Origin: Ctenosaura bakeri
Lineage: Eukaryota > Chordata > Lepidosauria > Squamata > Iguanidae
Assembly (NCBI GenBank): GCA_948474755.1
Contig: CAOLHI010001650.1
Location: 62,001 to 126,000, forward strand
Length of the DNA: 64,000 bases
Direction of reading: 5' to 3'
Shown here piece by piece: positions 35,401-48,104 of this stretch; within the stretch, counting starts at the first letter, position 1; every line of letters begins with the position of its first letter. Position numbers and translations under genes: made by a program. The notes below the pieces were generated by a model, which did not search any database, had not been told where the DNA came from, and worked only from the letters and a program-made list of their open reading frames with translations.

Positions 35401-35920
35401 CCTTCCCTACTGCTACAAGGTCTCATTGAGGTAAAGTTAGCTAAAACCCAGAAGCTTAGTGAACAGGATACAAAACCTTCCTTACACCCTATATTATCGC
35501 CACACTCCTCTGAATTCTTCAGTGCTCTGAATCATGAGGTGGGGTGGGGAATGTGCTATGGACAAAGGGGTAGGAAACTTTGTAACTCCTAGCTCAGTTT
35601 TTTTCAGTTTAAACTGGATCCTAGCCAATGAAAGATTATCAATGATGTTGATGGATTGCATTGTATTTCAGAAAGTCTTCCTGATATTTTCACATAAAAT
35701 TAATTCACACATTTTGTGCTAGTCTGCACAGTGTTTAATTTAGCTATGAATCATCAGTTGTAAAAATCACCAGAGGAAGTTAACTGAGGATATGTTGTCC
35801 CTGTGATAGGCTTGCAAGATTTCTCTCTGTAACGCCTATTTGCAGTATTAGGAATTGTGGTGACTTGTCTAGATTTCAGCTTTGTTGTATCATAGTGCAC
35901 AGCACTCAGAAAGAGTCCTG
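32420..35920. other. Intergenic DNA, mostly unrecognised
   Basis: An internally repetitive AT-rich stretch with repeated TTTTCTGC...AGAAAA motifs lies at about 32690-32930. A short reptile repeat resembling AACTAAGTCCTATTGAGCTC lies at about 33180-33265. The remainder shows no exon or RNA gene. Confidence 0.35.
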
Positions 35921-35924
35921 ATAT

Positions 35925-37110
35925 TGCTGCTTTACAACTCCTCTCAGTTCTACCAGCATGGCCAATACTCAGAGACAGCAGGAGTTGTAATCCAGCAGTG
36001 TCCGAGAAATCACAAGTTCCCCATCCTTGATGTAAAAAAATCCCATTGAGATCGAGTCTAACTTCTTAGCAAGATGGTGCTGCACTGCAAGCATTCATCT
36101 TCTTCAGGAGATTTTAGCTCTGAGATATGTCTGAGGTATAAACTCAGACTTTTTTTTTGTTCTATTCTCTGTATTTTTCTACAAAATTGTGATTATAATT
36201 TGCACAGAATTCCTGATAACAATAGGCTGTGCTGCTTGAAGATGATTATTTGGATCTTTCTAATGGACTCGTGATACACAGAATTTATGTGATTTTGTGC
36301 ATTTAGCATTTGGTATATATAGTAAAATATTGTACACTTTACAAAGAACAACTCCTTGTCTCCCAAGAAATGCATTTTTTTCTTGAAAAGATTTAAAAAG
36401 GCAAATCTCATCATTACAGCAAGATGAATTCCCTATTTTCCTCAGAACAAATCAGATGACATTCCTAATGTAGTCATTGAAGTAGTTGGGTAGACTGGAG
36501 GGAGATCAAGTGCTTATATTTTATGCAGTTGAGGTCATGAAAAGATACTTTATTTTGAAATAATCCAAGGATACGTCACTACCTGAATGCTTGCTTTAAA
36601 GCATGCTTTAGGGCAAAATCTATCTCTCCTGACAGTAACCTACATTCATGGCAGCTTTACTCTTTTTTTGGATGGAATGTTGCTTTGATTTTGAACATTT
36701 TACTGTTGGCAATTTCCCAGTAATTTAGTCTGTACAGAGGATCTATACACGTCAACCACGGTTCTTTGCATTCTTCCTAGTGAGCTGTTTTGCTGTTCTG
36801 AGATATTAATCTAATTTTCAGAAACACCTTATTCTCAAGAAAAACTTATATAACATTGGTCATTAAGGAGACCCACTGAGATCAGTAGGACTTAATTCAT
36901 TTAGTTATGACTAATTTAAACTACATTTATGTCAAGCCATCTGCAGTAAATATCATTCCATCTGGACCCACCTCATTCTATAGATCAGGGGTGGGCAACT
37001 AATAGTCCTGCTAATGTTGTTAGAATGTAACTCCATTCAAGCCTCACAAGTGACTATGCTGACTAGGGTAATGTGGATTGGATTCCCACAGTGTCTAAGA
37101 GGCCACCAAT
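35925..37110. other. Two decayed palindromic MITE remnants and spacer
   Basis: 35925-36030 (TTTACAACTCCTCTCAG, then CAGCAGGAGTTGTAATCCAG) and 36984-37110 (CAGGGGTGGGCAACTAATAG onward) resemble the element at 22843-22968. The sequence between them is unrecognised. Confidence 0.4.
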
Positions 37111-37129
37111 TTTCCATCTTGGAATAGGT

Positions 37130-37308
37130 CCAGTATGGTGTAGCATTGGACTACGAACCTGGAGATTTCCTGCTTGGCCATGGAAACCCACTGGGTGACC
37201 TTGGCTGTGTCACATACTCTCTTTCAGCCTCAGAAAACCTTGTGACAGGTTTGCCTAAGGGCCACCGTAAGTGGGAAAGAGCTTGAAGGCACATCACAAT
37301 AAATTATA
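37130..37308 (+). mobile_element. tRNA-derived squamate SINE
   Basis: GTATGGTGTAGCATTGGACT is the tRNA-like head; GGAAACCCACTGGGTGACCT and CAGCCTCAGAAAACCTTGTG the body; GAGCTTGAAGGCACATCACA the tail. The B box is eroded (GAGATTTCCTG). Confidence 0.8.
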
Positions 37309-37309
37309 T

Positions 37310-40300
37310 AAGCGCCCAAACTTCTTTTCCTGCAGTTGTGAGTGTACCTATGTTGGCATTGTCCTCTTCTGTGAAAGGAGTATCATTTCTCTTTACAGAA
37401 AGAACGGGCTTCAATATTTGCTTTAGGAGGTAGAACAGTAAAATGCATCTCCTTCATCTGAATCTTGTATGGCTGGCATATATTCATGGAAATATTGCAC
37501 AGTAATAGTTCAGAAGTTTAAAAGTGGTTTCTTGACTGGTTCCATGCAATAGTTTTCTCTCTTAGCCCATTACCTGTCCCTTATAGATATCACAGGAAAA
37601 TCTCTTGGGTAAAGAGAAAGCATTTTCTCATTGCTTGGACAAATACAGATCTACGTGGTCTGCTTCTGTATGTGTCTATGTATCATGGTATTTTCTACAT
37701 TGCCTGCCTCCCTCCTTGCCTGCCTACAGGGGATGCTCTCAGCCTTTGACAACCTGCATTCAAATACACTTTAGGGTTGGGTGAGAACTTTGTTTCAGTT
37801 CATTGTTGATAGGAATTTACCAAAATACACACATTTCCTCATATTTTGGCTGAACAGGACAAATTAGAACAATTAAATTAAAACAAATTGAATGAGGGAG
37901 GAAGTGAGATGGATAGATTAGTTGATTTAGGCCCATGGATTTGTGCACAGTCTTTAACTCTTGACAGTCTTGATTTGAATGACTGTGTAAAAATAATGTC
38001 ATGTAAATGCTGAGCTACAGTTGCAATCACTCTCACTCTCTCTTTTAATCTCTCTCTCTCTCTCCTGACTGTCTCTCTCATTTCCTCTGACTGGATCTTC
38101 TTCTTTTAACGTGGGGACCTTTTCCATGATGGAAATATCTGTACCTGTTGAATTTGGATGGTGCAAATAGGAGAAGAATTTTGTTTCAGTTTCAATCCTA
38201 CTGCGCTTTAGCAATAATCACAATTTCTTCTAAACTGACTAGAACCCTTGAGAGAGTCCCAGCACTGAATATCACAGCTGAAATTATATACTAAGTGTGG
38301 AACAAGTTAAGTGGGAGATCCTGATGGAACTGATGATAGTATTTCAGTAGTACTTTATTAAATATTACAACAAGCATATCTGAATAGACAGCTGAAATAT
38401 ATTCTTATTGAAGGATTTCAGCTAGATCATTGATTTGTAGCGCACATTGATCAAGAGGAGAGACATTTCCTATCTTGACTAAATTATTTTGTAGAATCTT
38501 GTGTTCCATAATAACTTTACTTACTGTCCTGATGTGCTAGCTCTTTGTTCCACCAAAGTATCACACAAACATAGCATGCATTTGACAGTTGATGTAAATT
38601 TGTACCAAATTCTTGATTTAGAAGTTTTTTATTTAAAAAAAAATGAAGAGAGGTGGAGACTACAGGATAGCCCTGTTGTTGACAACAGTCATAAAAACAG
38701 TTCTACATGACCTTTTACTTCATGAGGAAATACTTTCTAGGACACTGAAAACTTTCCAGGATATGTAAAATATTTTAAACACACATAGATCATTTGACTG
38801 ATCACTACTGCTTTGCCTGCTGCCTGTTAATTATTGGTAGGTATTTTTTTACAACCCAGAGTACACCTGACACTTAATATTATTCAGGAAATAAAATAAA
38901 GGAGTCCATGGATGTGATCCTTTCCTTTTTCTTTCTGTTTCTTTGAGTCATTTTCATTTCATTTTCCATGACAGATTAGGACCATACTGATCAATCAATG
39001 TATTCAGCCACATATCACCACTGTCGTTAACACATCAGATTTCTGTAATTATATTGCCAACATATATTTACTTTCCTGTTGTTATTCCTTAGAGATCTGC
39101 AGTTTCTTTTGGAGAAGAGTAAATGAATAAATCTTTTTTTAAAAAATAACAACAATTGACCTCTAGGCAGTGTTTGTGGGTACACAGGAGGCACTCTACA
39201 AGTGAATTCTTCATATGTTACACCTTGGCCTGAAGCAAAAGAACTTACTCAGTTGTGCAAAACTATGCCAATTTTTCAAGGGCATTCCTGTTCACCAGTT
39301 TTCATTGATTGCCTGTAAACAGGATCAAGAGAAGATGAGAACTGCTGTGATTATTGTTTCAGTTCTACAATTTCACTCTTCCTTTCAAAAACTATAAATA
39401 AGAATTATTTTAAAAAATCCCAGCACTTAATTTCCAACTGAAAATGGAACAGCAAATATTTGGTTTTGCATTAAATTAAAATCATGTCTCCATGATCTCC
39501 TGCTATAGAGAGGAAATGCAATTTATGGCTGGCTTTGATCCACAAGCAGAATGGAAATAATTTTGGACAAGGTACTGAATTTATGGATCTATGGATGGAT
39601 TAGGATTCCAAGCAGATAGTTGCATTTGTTAGGTTATCAGGCCTTGAAGGATGGAACTATCCATTGGAAAAGTAATTTTTTTCTGTATTTTCACATGGTA
39701 GCTGTCTAAATACCATGGCTATGTGTTGTGGAATTATGGGATTTATAATTCTATGAGCTACTTAGAATTATGTGCTGGAGGACATATTTGTATTGTATTG
39801 TAGCTCAGCAAAATGGGTTAAAGAATTCTACACCAAAATCTAAACCCCACGCAGCTGTAATTGTGCAAGGTGAAAATATCCCTAGGCAGGCTCTGAGTGC
39901 TATGAGTTGTCTTGCATCTGTTGCAGGTACTGGTTCATATAATTTACAATGTATTTCTAGCTAATAATTCTTGTTCAAGAAATGTCTGTTCCATTGACTT
40001 ATTCCTGACCCTGTCAATGATGGCTGGTGGGTTCCATGGCAGCAAGGCAGTGAATTTATTCTGGGATTTAGTCCAGTATTAAGGGAGCTGCCCAAAGGGA
40101 TGAGCCCTATTCCCAAAATAGATTCAGAATCTTGCATTCCTCCTTTAAAGTCCATACTTTGGGGAGGCACTAGAGTTCTCTGGCTGAGAATTCCAAGTAC
40201 AATGGGCTTTCTCTACCTGCAACCACTGCATCTGTGATTTCCAGTTTATGAGAAGCACCACGTCCTATACCTAAAATGGTATCTGCATGCACATTGCCAC

Positions 40301-40375
40301 GATTGAATGTAATGGGATGTGAGCATTCTCAATTTTTGCTATTTGTGAGAGTTCCTGGAACAGAACCCCCATGTA
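37310..40375. other. Intergenic DNA with (CT)n tract
   Basis: A CT-rich tract lies at 38029-38090. A fragment reading GGAATTATGGGATTTATAAT near 39728 may derive from the palindromic MITE family. No gene supported. Confidence 0.4.
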
Positions 40376-40381
40376 CACAGA

Positions 40382-40492
40382 GGGCCCACTGAAATCCTTT
40401 CCTAAACTGCAGATCTCATGATTCAATAGGTCAGAACCTTGTCTGTGAAAGTGGAATCATAGAGCTACAATTGTGTAGTGTAGAAGGATCCT
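40382..40492. mobile_element. Half of a palindromic MITE
   Basis: CCTAAACTGCAGATCTCATG, then GAAAGTGGAATCATAGAGCT and TTGTGTAGTGTAGAAGGATCC is the right half of the GGCC-family palindrome. The left half may be displaced to about 40155-40195 (GGGAGGCACTAGAGTTCTC) by inserted sequence. Confidence 0.5.
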
Positions 40493-40499
40493 TGCTACT

Positions 40500-41485
40500 G
40501 ACAGTAAAGGATTGCCAAGTATCCTTTTTCGAGGGAGAGAATTCCTTACAACTGGAACCTGATCCTGAGAAGGTCTCTTCTCCTTTTCTCAGAGAGCAGG
40601 TGATTTCAGCACTTTTACCCTGAAGTCTCCATTTCAGGTTCCTTTGTTTAATAATGGCCACATTATTACAGAGGAAATGTTGGAGAGTCATTAAGATAGG
40701 AATGTTGGCTTATAACTTAATATGGAGGCAGACATTTCATTCAGCCTCGTGGAAGAATGGTGGTAAAATACTCCAGCAGCAGCAGGGACGTTAGGCTGAC
40801 TTTGCCAAGACACCAGCTTCTTTCATCTATTTGTCTCCTTCTGTATGGTCTTCATAACAGCTGTTTAACTTTCTTGGTTTCCAAGCTGTCTGATTTCCAA
40901 GTATGTTTCTTTTACTTTTCCCTCCCTTATTTTTCAAATGGGAGGCCTAAGGGCAGGGATGATCTCATTTCTTATTTGTCTTATGTAAGCCATTCTTGAA
41001 GCTTTTCCAGCTGTAAACACAGTAGAAATAATTTAAATACTACACGAGGAGAAGGCTAACTGGTCATTCTATTTTCAAAAGATAACAACCTATTTGATTC
41101 GTCGGATACTGGACTAAAAACTAACCACCTTTCATCCAGAAGAGATACTGCTGTCATAGGAGACCACAGTTAAAAGTTTCAGTTAAGCTGTGATGGATGA
41201 AATCATAAGAGGGAAAACACAAGCAGTGAGCATAGGTTAGGCACAAAACCAGAGCTTGCCTTGTATGCCAGGAAATGATTAAGAACTTCGGGGAGAACTG
41301 GAACAGAAGTAGAGGAAAGAGTCAGCAGTCTTCACAGGTATTTTTAAAGCCATGGAGTGGCTTTAAAAGTCTCATTTCTGCCATAAAAAATCTCATTCTC
41401 TCTTCTTTCCATCCTCACTATAGCCAGTGGAATGCAACTCTGTTCTTGAAATTCTCTGGTATAAATAACACTGACTTATCTGGCT
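40500..41485. other. Intergenic DNA
   Basis: 40925-41035 has a faint LINE 3'-end character (TTATGTAAGCCATTCTTGAA). Nothing else recognised. Confidence 0.35.
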
Positions 41486-41489
41486 TTAA

Positions 41490-41717
41490 ATAGGGATAGT
41501 CCTTTTAAAACTATAAAATTATACCACTATGATGCCACTTTCACTGTCATGGCTACATGTCATGGTATTCTGGGATTTGCAGTTTAGGCATTTAGAGCAT
41601 TTAGAATTCTCAGACAGAGATTTAGTTCTCCCCAAAGGGAAAAAACCCAGGATCTCCTAAGTTGCAGTCATGGTAGCTGAAGTGGAATAAAAGTGCTGTA
41701 ATTGTGTAGTGTGAAAG
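41490..41717. mobile_element. Palindromic MITE, diverged
   Basis: ACCACTATGATGCCACTTTC, then ATTCTGGGATTTGCAGTTTA and AGAATTCTCAGACAGAG, then GAAGTGGAATAAAAGTGCTG and TTGTGTAGTGTGAAAGAG follow the family layout. It abuts the next SINE directly. Confidence 0.7.
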
Positions 41718-41937
41718 AGTTGTATGTGCCTTCAAGTCACTTGTCATCTTGAAGTGACGACATGAATTTCATAGGGTTTTCTTAGGCAAGGAATACTCAG
41801 AAGTGGTTTGCCATTGTCTTCCTCTGAACATAGCCTTTAGCACCTGGTCCTCCTTGGTGGTCTCCCATCCAAGTAATAACCAGGCCTGATCCTGCCTAGA
41901 GCACATGGGATCTGGTACCTTCAAGGTATTTGGTCCT
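41718..41937 (-). mobile_element. 5S-rRNA-derived SINE, minus strand
   Basis: From the left: the reversed shared tail TATGTGCCTTCAAGTCACTT, then GTGGTTTGCCATTGTCTTCC and the reversed 5S internal control region GGTCTCCCATCCAAGTAATA with ACCAGGCCTGATCC, ending in GGATCTGGTACC. Together with 27471-27672 it gives two copies in opposite orientation. Confidence 0.82.
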
Positions 41938-41939
41938 AT

Positions 41940-42785
41940 CTTAAATGTGTTTCTTTGAAACAGGGGTAGGAATCATGCAGCCCTCCAGAGGATTTTTAAA
42001 AAGTCTGTAATATCATATTGAGATCCTTGAATTGGAGATGTGAAAAGAGAATTGGTGTGCATGTTCGGGCCTCAATTCTGTGTTCCAAGTATACACTCCA
42101 GTTCATTTTCTCCAGATAATTTCTAAAGTGTCTGGGAAAAATGTAAACTATACATCAGTGTAATCCTTCCTTAGAGATTCTCCATCTCTCTCTTTCTGTA
42201 TATCTCTAATAGTGTTTTTTGAAGTTCAGTCACCAATCTGATTCTTGAAGACTGACTTCTTTTTTTTAAGGAGAGGTTGCAGATCTAAATGCTATTCAGG
42301 CATTCAGCCTATACAGGCATTCAGAATAGGGTTAATCTGAAATCAGGAAGAAAGAGAGCAAGCTAACCTTGCTTACTTCCTTCAGAGTTCTCTGACAACA
42401 ATTGTCTGAAAAGTTTTTATTGCTTGTGAAAAACCCAGGTTTCTAATATTGCAGAGAAGGCTGTGCACAGAGATGATGCTCACCTATCCTTTTTCTCAAG
42501 TTAATCCTCTCCTAAACAAATGAATGGGACTAAGGATACAATCAAAGGAGAGGCCTCTCAGACATGCATTTTATCATTTTATTACATGTTTGCTCCATCC
42601 TTTTTCCAAAACTATGCCTACTTGTATCACAATACACTTGTGGGGTATGTTAGCCTAACAATCTGCTCAGTGTTCATGTACTTTATATTCTAGTAAGGAT
42701 CTAAACCTGGGTCTCCATCACTAATTCTTCACTATCTGTGAAGTCTTTTTCTGATTAGTACGTGATTTGAGGCTCTTTCAGATAA
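41940..42785. other. Intergenic DNA, nothing recognised
   Basis: No exon or named repeat supported. Confidence 0.35.
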
Positions 42786-42792
42786 GCACACA

Positions 42793-43182
42793 TGTGTCAA
42801 ACACAAGGCCCACGGGACAAATTCAGCCCGCCAGGCTCTCACACCTCTCCTGCAACTGCAGCTGGAGGGGGGCAGAAAGAGACACAGAGAGGGTCTGGGG
42901 AACAGAAAGTGGCACACTTTGGAGATACTGACCAATTCTATATCACTTTATAGAGGTATAGGGACCATAAACTGTGGTCAAATAGCCCCAAAATGTCTAA
43001 GAAAATAAAAGTTGATGCATAGGGAAAGCAATTTAAAAACCAATAATAATTGAATGCAGAGGCACTTATTTAACATGATAAAAGAGTAGATACATTTTAT
43101 ACAGTCTTATAGATACAACTGGCCCTTTGAGGGCAACCATAATGCTGATGCAGCCCAAGATGAAATTGAGTTTGATACCCCC
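42793..43182. mobile_element. hAT-like non-autonomous element
   Basis: The left end TGTGTCAAACACAAGGCCCA and the right end GAAATTGAGTTTGATACCCCC (inverse GGGGGTATCAAACTC) share a GT(A/G)TCAAAC core in inverse orientation. Between them is the GGCCCTTTGAGGGCAACCAT block near the right end. No transposase frame. Superfamily is inferred from the TIR style; target duplication was not resolved. Confidence 0.5.
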
Positions 43183-43368
43183 GAGATAGAAGGTCTCTAA
43201 TACCAGTAGTCCTGTAGCACTTATGGTCTTCCTTAAAACATTTTCTCTGGTAATAACAATGAAGAAAGAAGTGGTGAGAAAACATGGGAGAGTTACTAAC
43301 AGAAGCAGAAGTCTGGAATCCCCTAACTCAAATGTCTGTGAATGAGTAAGAATGTTACTGTAATAAAA

Positions 43369-43866
43369 GGCCCTTTCTGCATGAGGGAATTAGAATGTGC
43401 CAGTGCGTCCTATCACAGAGGTCGTCTGCACCTTGTAGCGGACTAGGTCCGGACTATTTACCTTAGTTCCGCACCTCAGTCCACTCCAAAACGCCCCCAA
43501 GTGGTCCTCCAGCATGCTTTTTGAGGAACGGAAGAAAACTGGTCTTTTATTTTTGGAGCGCACCATTGCATTCCTGCTTACTTGTGCAGATACGCAGGTT
43601 CGCACCAATGCAAGCCTGTGATCTGTGGAGGGAGGGCTGTAGGCGTAGCGAGCTTCAGCAATTGGTCCAGACCCGGAAAAACTGGAAGCTGCCATTTTGT
43701 CAGCTGGGGCAGTGGGGATCTAAGACCTCGCACTGCTCTGATTCACCCCGGACCAAACGGAGGAGCCCTGCGGAAGGGCTTAAGGGAGAGTCCGTGTTAC
43801 TGCGGACCCAGAAGAAGTGGTAACTAAAGGCAAGGGACGATTCCCTCGCCTCTTGCAGAAATGGCC
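43369..43866. mobile_element. CpG-rich DNA element with GGCC(C/A)TTTCTGCA ends
   Basis: The left end GGCCCTTTCTGCATGAG and the right end CTCTTGCAGAAATGGCC are inverted copies with two differences. AAA at 43366-43368 and 43867-43869 is a 3-bp duplication. The 498-bp body has many CpG dinucleotides and overlapping open frames of 80-101 codons on both strands that do not resemble each other or any family. The termini equal those of the 25928-26108 palindrome, which links the GC-rich and palindromic groups. Confidence 0.72.
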
Positions 43867-43869
43867 AAA

Positions 43870-45600
43870 GTCTTGACTTCAAACACCCTTTGAACCAGAC
43901 TTCCTTTTAAATGATTAGAGGGATGATCCTTTTGATATAAAGAAAGGTGCCGTCTTCTCCCAGGCTAAAATGGTTTATAAACTCATGTCACACTCTGATG
44001 CTCTCCAAACTTTGTATGGGAGAGGTAGGAGAGAGAACATGCAAAAGAAAGATAAGATGAAAGATCTTAAAATGGAAGAAAGGCCAATGAGTTCAGTCTG
44101 TTTGTGAAGCCAGATTTACAAAAGAAAACAGTGCTTCTAGTCCATCAATGACTCAATGGGTAGTTTTCCAGTCAAAGTAAGGGTGTGATGTTGACAAGAC
44201 TTTGATGGTAACAGTGGTCAGGAATATTCACTCAGCCATATTTTATGCTCAAGAGTTCAAATTACTGTAAAGAGTGTCAGTATGATCTGAAGATGAATAA
44301 TAATGAGAATGAAAGCTTTTTTTAACAGTGTTTCTCAGTATTTTATTTAAACAGTAAAGTCATTATCTTTTATCTGCTTTCACAATATTTTATTTAAACA
44401 GTTTATTGTGAAAGAAGATTAAGAAAAATAATTACTTTAATGGTGGAGGATATTTTTACGAAAGGCAGACTATAGTGGATAATAATCTCACTGTTTAGGC
44501 CAAGTTGTCCCTGAAACATTTTTTCCCCCTGAAATTAGTTTCAAAAATAAAGTAAAATTGAAGTTCAGACCAAACCAAAAACCAAACCCAAACCAAAACA
44601 AAACCCTGCTGGAGCTCAGTTTCTTCCATTTCAGAAATTGCTGCCAAATGATTGTTTCTTTCTGCTAAAAGCATGTCCATAGCCATGAGACAGGTCAAAA
44701 TGAGGACATTGCGCTCTCAAATAAGAATTCTTCCTCCCAATGAAATTTTCCTTCAGTTTCCAAACTTCTAGCATTTCCTAAGACTCTTATTTTAGCTGCA
44801 TTTGTGCTCCCTGGCTGACAGTTCCTGATTTTATCAGGGATAAAATAAGAGTAAAAAGACTAATGCTTGGAAAATTTGTTTGGGTTACAATGTCTTGAAC
44901 TCCCCAGGCAGTATTGGCCATACTTGCTGGTGGATTCTGGGAAAAATAGCTCCTAAAAGTAAATTTTCCAGTCTCTAAAAGAGAGATGCTTGGGTTATCC
45001 CCACAGAGCTTCTTATATGAGAGATAGTTAATAACAGTTATGGTCAGAGTTGCTAGAGTCAAGTAGGCCTTTCTATTTGGTCTTTGTGTCTGGTTCTAAG
45101 CTAGAGTACTGGTGCTCCAGAGACAGGCTATTTGTACACAGTTCAGGCTATTTTATTCAGAGTTCAGTTTTTTTTTATAGTCCTTGTCACTAGAGTATGC
45201 CCTTGTGTGCTCTAAGTGTTCAGTCTGTTGCCAGTGTAACATAGTCCCATGCCACTTTGTTATGTCCCTGTTGGTGGGTTCTGTATAATCACTGCTGGTC
45301 TATGATCTGATCTAATACTGATCTAATATCTAAATCTGATACTCCACAACTACAAAGCATGTGTAGTGGTTAGAAAGCAGTGGAGGCTGAAGTTGGACAT
45401 GCCAGCTCTGTGTTCATAATAACATTGCCCCTTAAGAGATTGGAGAAGATGGCTCTTCATCTGTCCCATCCATGTCTCTCAGTGGTAGCTAGTGCTTCCC
45501 ATGTTAATGAGACAGTGATTCTCCTATAGCTTTTAATCCAAACTTTGAATGAGTTATCCAAGGTCCTATGTTCCCAAAATCTAATCAACCTAGATAGTTT
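43870..45600. other. Intergenic DNA, nothing recognised
   Basis: It includes an AAACC-rich run at 44570-44605 and a direct duplication of CAATATTTTATTTAAACAGT-type sequence near 44330-44405. No gene supported. Confidence 0.35.
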
Positions 45601-45914
45601 CTCAAGCATTTAGGCTGAAATCCAGAACAGATGCACTGCAGAACTGAATTGGAACCCCTTAGCTCCTCTCTGCATCTCCACTCTGCTCTTGCCCTTATGT
45701 TGGTGGAGCTGGATCAGCATATTTATTGGTATATTTCTAAACTGTCTTTCATCACTGAGCATACTAGGGCAGTGTGCAGGAGCATGTCCAATTTCAATCA
45801 CAGAAAAATGAAATCTACAATAAAAACAATTATCATAGAACAGTTTGCAGCATATATTTTTAAAAAAGCTCCGATAATGCAACATACAGTTTGACCTATT
45901 CAAGAATAACTGAA

Positions 45915-46000
45915 TAACTGAGATAATAAACTGTTATTTTATTGCTGCTTTATGTTCATAGTGGGAGAAAGGTGAGATATAACTAAAATAAAATAATATT
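45915..46000 (+). mobile_element. LINE 3' tail fragment
   Basis: AGTGGGAGAAAGGTGAGATA, then TAACTAAAATAAAATAATA matches the L2/CR1-like terminus (GGGGAGAAAGGCGGG, then TATAAATAAA). Confidence 0.5.
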
Positions 46001-46724
46001 TATCGGACTATATCATACAGAAAATGCAAGCAGTCACTGTACAACTCAAAGCTAAAACTGGGTTGTGGTCATATTTAATTACAAGTATGCAGCCTAGTGA
46101 ATCTGGTTTGAACTCTTGTGTATATTTTCTGTAGTAGAACGAGCTTAAACAACAGTACTGACATGGGTAGATTTTCTTGTTTTCAGTCATTTCATAATTG
46201 TGCAGGTGGCCTTCTTAGTTCTACCCACCCCTTTGCATACCAAAGTGCAACATTTTATCTTGAAGGATTTTAAAGCTGTTTACCTCAACATCTCATTTGC
46301 CCTAATTTTATTTGTAATTTGAACCTTTGCTTACTTTGCATGTGCTTTCTGTCTCCTACTACTCTATTAATATTTATACTATTCTAGTAGTTCCAATAAT
46401 TTTCTAACACAAAATGATATCGTCATAGATGACAGTTTGCTACATAGTACAATGTGTATATACCAACCCTTGCCATTGCAGGTATCTGGATAGGTAAAAG
46501 CCAATTTGTCCATATAAGGAACACAACCACACCTTTCCTCCTTTCCTGCCTTTGAGATGGTAAACCTTTGGGTGAGAACTGTCTTCTTGTTTGATAGCTC
46601 TTTTATTGACTTTACATAAGCCAGACTGGAGTCTTTTTGGCCCAACAATGGAGCTAGTAATGTAGGGATGGGAGGCAGTGGGGGTGGTGCAATTTTTTTG
46701 GAAGCACTGCAGCTCCTTGCTTGC

Positions 46725-46890
46725 CCTCACCCCCCACACCATAGCCTCTCCCCTATGTGCCATAGCCATGCCCCAGCATGCCATAGTCCCGCCCCATTCA
46801 CCATAGCCCCCCACCATAGCCCTGCCCCCACGCACTGTAGCCACACCTCCATGAGCCATAGCCCCACCGCCACCCCTCCACCCACCCCTC
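46725..46890. repeat. Degenerate minisatellite, CCATAGCCCC unit
   Basis: About eight variants of (CA)CCATAGCCx(C)GCCCC-type units of 17-22 bp, in a G-poor, C-rich strand. This creates the 156-codon and 105-codon open frames that cross it (glycine/tryptophan-rich one way, histidine/proline-rich the other); neither is a gene. Confidence 0.8.
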
Positions 46891-46894
46891 CACT

Positions 46895-48100
46895 TGCCCC
46901 CGCTATGCACACTTCAAGCTTTGCCACTGAATGGACCAATAAAATCATTCAAACAAACAAACAAACAGTTGTATCATATAGATGAAAGAGAGATTCATTC
47001 TGCTTTCATTTTTATCTGAATTTTATTCAATAGGCACCTCGCAAACCATTAGACAAATCAGAAGACATAGGGGTGTGAAATCTATACTTTTCAGAATTTT
47101 GTGATGCAGTTGCATCTAAAAATATTGCATATTTTAAAGGAAAAAAATCTGACAAATATGCTTATAGGAGAACTGTATGTACAAAAAAGCATTAAATGAA
47201 TGGAAGGGAAACTTGCTTGCCCAAGTTTGCACAGTAGGAAGAAAGTGCGCAAAATGTATTTATTAGGAGAAATGTGGACAAAAATGTCAACAAATTTATA
47301 CACGCACATTTGGGTGGGGCTGAATTTGCAGATTGATGTGAACATATACCAAATCAACTTAGAAATGTGAAAAAAAATGAAATCAAAATAGACAGACCCA
47401 CCCATCCCCAAAGGGTGGTAATATGCTCTTCACTGCTTCATAGGATGATGTGGAGAGCCCATATAGACAACCAGCATGCCCACTGAGTAAGCTGTGAGGC
47501 AGGCATGGCTCACATGTTGGATATAGGCCACAAGGATTCACAGCGGTTGGAAGTAATGAGTTACACTTAATGTGGCTGCTTAGAACTAATTACTTTTTAT
47601 GGGGTTACAAAGGTATAATAAAATGAGAAAGAACAAAGTCACTTTATTGATGCAATGAGTAATGGTTTTTAATTATGCTCCAAAGTTAGTTTTAAAGGGC
47701 ACTTTTAGAGGCATTTTGACATGAATATTTCAAGTTTTGTGCCCTTCTCTTATCATTACTAAGGGTTTTGTCTCTCCCTGAAAAAAGGGATGGAAAATAA
47801 CACAAACGCAAGAAACAGAATTACAAGCAATGCACATGAATCATATTATACCAAGCAAAAGCAATGACTTACTTTTCAAACATTATAAAGAGTAATGGGA
47901 ACAAGTTACTGACAGAAAGCTACTTTGCAAGCTTTGAGGCTTTATCATTGAACCTGCTAGCATCTCTCCAGGCCCGTTCCTCCTCCCAAACTTCTTTTTT
48001 CCTCACCACTATAATCTCTGATCCGCAAAACAGCAATGGGGAGAATTGTTCTCCATGACTTCTTCCACCCCTGCGGTGTTGTGCTGATCAGGGTCTGTTT
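46895..48100. other. Intergenic DNA, nothing recognised
   Basis: (AAAC)n at 46949-46967. A 106-codon minus frame (47091-47411) has no family features. Confidence 0.4.
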
Positions 48101-48104
48101 CACA

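Noticed and set aside
43390..43882. CpG-rich block as a possible promoter/CpG island with first exon
   Set aside because: Inverted ends and a 3-bp target duplication show that the whole block is a transposable element; no splice donor in coding context.
46440..46910. 156-codon minus-strand open frame rich in Gly, Ala, Trp and Met
   Set aside because: The N-terminal half is translated minisatellite and the rest has no family resemblance; frame openness is due to the GC-rich repeat.
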